A stretch of 64,000 nucleotides of DNA from Ostrinia nubilalis (lineage: Eukaryota > Arthropoda > Insecta > Lepidoptera > Crambidae): NCBI RefSeq assembly GCF_963855985.1, contig NC_087093.1:6145501-6209500 (forward strand), given 5' to 3'. The position numbers and the translations under genes are program-made. Position 1 is the stretch's first letter; every line of letters begins with the position of its first letter. Shown here in pieces: positions 58,316 through 64,000 of this stretch. A model generated the notes under the pieces. That model had not been told where the DNA came from, searched no databases, and saw nothing but the letters and a program-made list of their open reading frames with translations.

Positions 58316-58422
58316 CAGATAAAAAGTTTCTGAAGGCCTCTCCATGCTCTTCCCGTAGATGGCGAGAAGTCGCTGCACGTGGAAAGGCGCCCAGCACACG
58401 AAAAATGACAGCGCTACTGCCA
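58316..58422 (-). CDS. Pyrokinin-type GPCR, TM6 exon
   Basis: A 107-nt exon that continues the receptor. Acceptor TTGTCCCCAG precedes 58422, and the exon ends before donor GTATGA (58315-58310). Read as TG plus 35 codons it gives Val273 to Leu308, including the TM6 signature FFVCWAPFH (C282-W283-x-P285) and the VQRLLAIY stretch that pyrokinin receptors carry at the top of TM6. The entry phase matches the 62-kb exon and it exits in phase 0. Intron 1 upstream is about 3.6 kb. The exon is too short to show as a long ORF and was found by reading for the motif. Confidence 0.95.
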
Positions 58423-58442
58423 CTGGGGACAAAATAACAACA

Positions 58443-58556
58443 TTAAGGCTGGGTTGCACCATCTTACTTTAACTTTGACAAACGTTAAAAATCTGTCAAA
58501 ATGCATACAAAAAGCACCGCATATTGTTATTGTAATACAGCCTTACACAGTCAAAT
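58443..58556. mobile_element. MITE family A, copy 5
   Basis: TTAAGGCTGGGTTGCACCAT to ACAGCCTTACA, in the opposite internal orientation. It starts 20 bases into intron 1 of the receptor gene, just upstream of the TM6 exon. Confidence 0.72.
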
Positions 58557-58566
58557 TGATTAGCAC

Positions 58567-58659
58567 CTGTCATTTAACTTGAAAAATTGAACTCCGTATA
58601 CATAGGTAAGTATACCGAATACCTATTCGGAGTTCAATTTGTCAAATTAAATGACAGAA
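58567..58659. mobile_element. MITE, 93 bp
   Basis: CTGTCATTTAACTTGAAAAA...GAACTCCG and its complement (27 of 30 matching) around a 33-base loop. Confidence 0.8.
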
Positions 58660-60684
58660 TGTCAAGGACAGACGTGCAAAAAACCTTATAGAAAAAGTTT
58701 ACTAAGAACTATGCGCAGCAATGTATAATTATGTGAGAATGTCACCTCTGTTTGATGGTAATACCTACATTATACACTTAACTTAGTAACTATTAAGTAA
58801 TCCACGACTTTATGCCCCACGGCATTCAGCCCTTATTTGCTTAAAGTGCCTAAAGTCAAACTTCGAGTTCACAAATCTATGGTACAAGGTAAAACAGTTG
58901 TTATGACCTCCAGACTTACAGGGAATCCAGACCATTTGCAATTGAATATCTTCAGTATCAAAGTGATGTTTGTTCTTTTGTGTGGTGTAAATAAATACTT
59001 ATTCGTGCGAAGAAACTTAACTGTAATTAATATGTACGTACATCAGCCTACGCAGATAGAGAGGTCGAACTGTTTAAAATACGGATTTTGACCTTTGTAA
59101 TTTGAATATCACTGCAATATTGCATGTAGGTAGGCACAAAATAACTTAAGCTGAGTGATTTTAAACAGATTTTGGGATGTCTAAAATAAAACGAAGACTT
59201 TCGGCTTTGTAGGGTTTTGAAGTTTGGATGCGGGTTCGTAAAATTTAGTTGGTACCTATCTACCGCCGTCATGGTTCGTCAAATAGAAGTTAATTATCGT
59301 GAACAAAATGAAAATACTTATAAGTATATAATCGCTGATTTTTCTGATTCTATGCACTAAAAGAAATTATGAAATCATCTTCATTCAGAAACAATTATAT
59401 TATTATCTACTTGAAGATGTTTAAATCTTCTTTTTGTTCTTAAAAGGCGTCAGTCAGTACGCGCGCTATATATTCACGCTCTAGACATCTAGTTATGTTT
59501 GTGTTAAACAATCTTCTTTTAAAACTTTAGGTTTATATTGTTCTTCGATTATTAACATATTATGAGTTCACAAAAATCCCCTTTTATTAATTCTATTCTT
59601 CGTATACTATAAACTTACTACGAGTACAATGTGATTCAACTTCTTACATTGCACAATTCGTTTGCAGGGAAATTTCGCAGCCCCTTACAAGATTTCTTTC
59701 TTATAACAGAGGCTTTTAAAATCCTCTGTAATAAGAAAGATGAACTGACTACATATACTAAATATAAACAGCCCCTTTGAAATAAAACTTTTGGAGAAAT
59801 GGGAGAACCTAACTTTGATCCCATTAGCACCCACAAGTAACTTGGGTAAAGGAATAAAAATAGCTACAATAAATTTTAATGATGTCATGACGCCAGCGGC
59901 TTTTGTTGATAAGCCTACTGAGGTCTAAATTAAAGAGAGAAATGTTGAGTGAGGTACTACATCTTCCGTCATGATTTTTCCTAAGTATTTACTTTGTAAA
60001 TCCATTTCCTGAAATTCCGCGGGCTCTAAAGATTCGCAAAAACATAATCGCTGAATTCAGACAATGCTTTGACTTGAAATTTTGATTTTGCTCCGAGATT
60101 TCATATGTTCTCTCATTAAAATTTTATTATAGTAACATTGCATTATAACACACTGTGCAAATACAATCCACACAACGACTGCTGAAACAACTTCTGAACT
60201 TAATTTAATCTAAACTACTAGAGTAAGTTTCTCTAGAACTACGGAAATGGTTTTCTGTAGTCACTTCGACATCAGACTGTATGTGATGTATTTTTTTAAT
60301 ATTAATCTTTATAGGTATTATAACTATACAAGATGCTACAGTAGTTAGCTTGATATGCCGTGCACACAGATTGTGTGGTCTGAGGCCGTGCACCATAGAT
60401 TTAAAAGATTCCAGCTTTTTCTGGAAAAAGTAGAGACATAGAACCCTGGTTTAAGTCTTTAGTCTTTACCAAACCGTCTCTACGTGATGTGTGACTCATT
60501 CATTCACTTCCAACCTTATCAAATTGTCTGGTGGAGTTGACCTTATAGCCTTGGCCGCTTACGCAAAAGAGGCGTGCCATGATAATAGGCCCTATAGGGA
60601 AACGGTGACATTTCTGATAGCCCGATTGATTTGCTTGATTTGCCACAGTATAAAAAAGAATGAGTCTACGTTACTGTCGCTAGG
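58660..60684. other. Receptor intron 1 sequence, unassigned
   Basis: Short ORFs without motifs, no repeat pair seen beyond the flanking MITEs. Confidence 0.45.
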
Positions 60685-60692
60685 GCCTATGT

Positions 60693-60896
60693 CAGGGATG
60701 GCGAACCAATGGCACGCGTGCCATCGATGGCACGCGCCACAATATTTAGGGCACGCCACCAATCACAAAATTTAACTTGTACTATCTATACCCCTCATTG
60801 ATAGCATTAGGTGTTATTTGATGGCACGTCTATGACTACATCAAACATTTTTTTCGGAAAAGTGGCACGTTGAGACATAAAGGTTCGCCATCCCTG
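60693..60896. mobile_element. hAT-type MITE, 204 bp, with perfect 8-bp TSD
   Basis: Ends CAGGGATGGCGAACC and GGTTCGCCATCCCTG, subterminal TGGCACG words, and the 8-bp duplication GCCTATGT at 60685-60692 and 60897-60904. Confidence 0.95.
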
Positions 60897-60904
60897 GCCT
60901 ATGT

Positions 60905-62067
60905 AGTAACTTATTAGTAATCTATGCCCATAGTTTTATGTCAAGAAAACTCGTGTGTTAGATCACTTTTCTTTTTATTTTGAGTCGATCTCCTTATTTT
61001 TCAGACAATAATCAAATACTAACTTACTACTAAGTAGCTAAGTACTTGAGTTAAATTTTTAGTTCACAGAATTATTTCGTTAATGATACTTGTTGTTTTG
61101 CCAGATATTAATAAAACAAAAACTAATAGACTCAAACTTTGACATTTCCGTTTCAAATAAGTACACTGTTGACTCTGGCTTCCGATCTTAAAATGTCAAA
61201 ATTCTAGTTCAAAGTTCATTCCTTTGTACCTTCAAATACATCTTATGTAAATTAATGTAATAACAGGCATTTCAATGTCCAATCTATGTTAATTACATTG
61301 AATCCTGCATTCATTTCCTTCTGCAGCAGTATTTCTTCAAGTGAGCGATAACGCCTCCTTGCGGGCGCTGGAGGCTTTCACCGAGCGGTAAAAGGCTTTG
61401 CCGATATTAGGGAGCGTTAAGGCAATCTAGAGAAACGATGGCAGACAAATCCTATCTTATAAATCCGAGTTTTTATCTCATTGTCATGAAGCCGCAATGT
61501 AAGCCCGCAGTATTTTAAATTAAAGTTAAGTTCAGTTTAAGATTCTTATTAAAAATGTTGTAATAAGGTAAAAAAGTGATAATAAATGTATTATTCAATC
61601 ACTATGGTTGGTTTTTTAAGTTTTCTCTTGGGAGCCTACTGTTCCTGAAGAGCATTATATCAGGACGATTTGCGTTACGGAAGTGAAAGAAATGCGACAG
61701 TGATGTTAAACGTGTTTTTAGTTAATTTCGCTAAATTAATGCAGAAAGTTTAGGATGCTATTTACTAGCTTTTGGTAGGTACTTCAATTGTGTTCAGTTG
61801 TGAAAGTCTCTATCAGTTTATGTAAAAGATTACAAAGTAATATAATTGTTAATTTAAATTAATTATTCAGAAATTACGTACAAATTCATTTTACCATAAA
61901 TTATAATTCACATTCATAGCCACAAATTAAATTTTCAACCAGTTTTAAATAGTTTAACAGATTAAGCTTTTTGCAGGACAATAACTTTGTTAGAGAGTCT
62001 AGACACTCGTTATTAAAATGAATTCAATAAAACATGACAAAGGATATTTTAAATAATGAAAACTCAC
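60905..62067. other. Receptor intron 1, 5' part
   Basis: AT-rich, nothing recognised between the hAT MITE and the donor site at 62067. Confidence 0.5.
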
Positions 62068-62884
62068 CTAACATCCTAATGACTCTTCGCTGCGAGGTGC
62101 CGCTTCTGTAGCGCGTGCTCATGCTGCATCGCTCGCTGCTCTCCATTGAAAGCTTCTTAATCGGGTGCAAAACCCGCGATGTACGCAACTTAATCCCTAT
62201 CAACGCATACAACACACAAATCACAGACATAGGCACCACAAAAAATATAAAACTAGATATAATAAACACTTGATGCACTCCCTGACCCTTCACAGTACAC
62301 ACTATAGTTGTTTGCCCGTTGTCTATTTGTGTCACTATGCCAAACTGCATGGCCTGCGGGATCGCGGTGCACAGAGCACACACCCATATCGCGACGATGA
62401 AACGGACAGCGCGTGACAGCTTTGACATGGTGTGTGACATGAACGGACGACATATGGCGATGTATCGCTCGACGGTGAAGGCCGTGATTGTCAGAACGGT
62501 CGCGTTCGCTGACGTTTCTGACGCGAGCCCCAGCGCTATGCAGTGAGCTTCGCCGAGCGGGTATGTGGACGGGTTCCACATTCGGTGGAACTCGATCGGA
62601 AGACCACACACGAGGAGTAGGAGGTCCGATATGGCCAGACTGAAGAGGTAGAAGTTTGTGGCGGTGTGCATGGATCGATTCCTTGCAATCACCACGCATG
62701 TGCTGATGTTCCCGAGGATGCCGGCCACGAAGATGATGATGTAAGTGACGCTGAGCGGGACCAAAAGGTCCAGGGAGTCCGGCTCAGCGTAAGCATAGCT
62801 CCGCGAGTCGGATGCATTCGTGACATTTGCCATCAGCATGTCAAACGAGCTGTTCCACTCCATGGCCTTGCTAGGCGGCGCCAT
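62068..62884 (-). CDS. Pyrokinin/PBAN-type neuropeptide GPCR, first coding exon (N-terminus to TM5)
   Basis: Class A G-protein-coupled receptor of the plasma membrane, of the insect pyrokinin/PBAN (PRXamide) group related to vertebrate neuromedin-U receptors; it should bind FXPRLamide-like peptides. Seen over 272 residues: three N-glycosylation sequons (N11, N20, N23); TM1 about 41-64 with G58-N59; TM2 with LAISD ending at D87; ECL1 Cys115 paired with ECL2 Cys196; TM3 ending in E139-R140-Y141 (ERY in place of DRY); TM4 with W167; TM5 about 206-230. The stretch SETSANATVLTITAF before ERY is characteristic of pyrokinin receptors. The start is the first in-frame ATG (62884). A good acceptor (TTTTGTCCACAG) lies 8 bases upstream, so exon sequence probably begins at 62892 after a 5' UTR exon that I did not find. 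The exon ends in phase 1 before donor GTGAGT (62067-62062), and the leftover G joins TG at 58422 to make Val273. Subtype (pyrokinin-1, -2 or PBAN receptor) is not settled by eye. Confidence 0.96.
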
Positions 62885-62892
62885 CACACCAT

Positions 62893-64000
62893 CTGTGGAC
62901 AAAATTCATCATGAAACAGTTTTCTAATTAACTTTCATCTCTTCATTAATATTATCTCAATCGCTATTCATTCATTTTGATCGTTTATATTTGCTAAAAC
63001 AAAGAGCTTTCATCAGATTCGCTTCCTTAATAAACCCATTCTGCTTGCTATGGAAAATACCTTAAGTTGGATCTGATAATTTAATACCCGACCATAATTT
63101 ATGGAAGTCGTTTGTTGTGTTAATTTAACAGCCAAAAATCACTTGATATAATTGGTTTTGGGGAAAACATGTTAATAATTCGACCTACACAAGAGCATTT
63201 CAATCTCAAGGGTTACAAAATACGCCATATCATTTGATCTAATCATGCACCTACAGTCAACATGTAGAGTGACTCATCTGAAGTTTCGATATAATGACGA
63301 AAAATGAACCTTAACGCCCGTATTCACAAATGGTGCTTGCTTAAGTGAAGCAGCAGATCGAACGCACAGCGTTGAATAGAGCTCCTTGATTGGTTCGTGT
63401 GTCACCCTGTGCGTCCATGCGCCCTGTGAGACCTCATAGTAATATTTGTGAACACGGGCGTAAGTCATTTATCTATTTAAAGGCTCTGTCAAGTATTGAA
63501 AGCTTTCAAATATTATGATGATGGTTCTGTTACATAATAATGTTATTTATAGCGAACTCGCAATTTCCGCTGAAGTATCTCACCAATGTCGATTCGATTG
63601 CTGTCGAATATCTCATAAAATAAGCGAAGGTAAAAATAGAAACAAAATTTACGATTAAAATGTATCCTTCCTCGACTATTTTCGTCACCATCACAAAAAA
63701 CGTATTTTTAAATATCAAAGATTATTCGAGGATATATCTTTTTAAATATCAGACATTATTCTCGAACGTACCTAATCTTTCGTTAACTGCGTAGCTTTAC
63801 GAATCTACACGATATCTTTAACGCACCTCCGGGACTATCAATACATAACAATAGGTGACCATTTACATACATTATATCTTCGAATAATTGTCTACGTAAC
63901 AAATGACTGGGGTAGCAGTTAGCCAATAGATATGACAATTCCCACAGTCTATTACGCTTGGGAGACACATAATCTGTCATCGGTCGAGTTCAATGACATT
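62893..64000. other. Sequence upstream of the receptor coding exon
   Basis: Would hold an intron and/or 5' UTR exon or promoter of the receptor gene. Only the 63315-63460 MITE is recognisable. Confidence 0.5.
63315..63460. mobile_element. MITE with CGCCCGTATTCACAAAT ends, 146 bp
   Basis: Inverted CGCCCGTATTCACAAAT and ATTTGTGAACACGGGCG, flanked by TAA (63312-63314, 63461-63463), which fits a PIF/Harbinger-type TWA target. Confidence 0.82.

Noticed and set aside
62885..62902. Earlier receptor start (TTG at 62902)
   Set aside because: Not an ATG, and it crosses a good 3' splice site; the first ATG is at 62884.
62165..62914. Plus- and minus-strand ORFs inside the receptor exon
   Set aside because: Shadows of the receptor frame, which alone carries GPCR motifs.

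Overview
The window looks like a piece of a moth or butterfly (lepidopteran) nuclear genome. It is AT-rich, non-coding for long stretches, contains spliceosomal introns, and is crowded with repeats typical of Lepidoptera: RTE-like LINE tails ending in CATCATCAT-type runs, short Helitrons ending in CTAGT, and many MITEs. There are no operons, CRISPR arrays or bacterial features.

The one clear host gene is a neuropeptide G-protein-coupled receptor of the pyrokinin/PBAN (PRXamide, neuromedin-U-receptor-like) family, on the minus strand. Four coding exons can be assembled with matching splice phases: 62884-62068 (extracellular N-terminus to TM5), 58422-58316 (TM6), 44174-44067 (TM7 and helix 8) and 27486-27307 (cytoplasmic tail). 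The introns are about 3.6, 14.1 and 16.6 kb, so the gene fills more than half of the window. Together the exons give about 404 residues. A final exon with the stop codon, and any 5' untranslated exon, were not identified.

On the plus strand, inside the 14-kb intron, three short open segments (45427-45472, 45680-45822, 49462-49632) with usable splice sites read as one 119-residue Cys-rich, acidic-tailed protein that I do not recognise. A TTAA-flanked, piggyBac-type element with a second transposon nested in it sits in the second intron. A decayed Helitron fragment (49652-50563) follows directly, and a canonical Helitron 3' end lies at 51374. This cluster may be a small nested host gene or a gene fragment carried by a Helitron.

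Layout: 0-22 kb is mostly non-coding, with MITEs, a young miniature LTR element (4370-5712), a 128-bp tandem array and RTE and Helitron fragments. At 21.2-27.1 kb a terminal-inverted-repeat element is split by a nearly full Jockey/CR1-type LINE. At 27-44 kb (receptor intron) there are Tc1/mariner remnants, several TIR elements and a 398-bp tandem duplication. At 45-53 kb is the nested cluster above. At 53-64 kb there are receptor exons, a hAT MITE with a perfect 8-bp target duplication, and other MITEs.

All calls were made by reading and hand translation. No similarity search was run.
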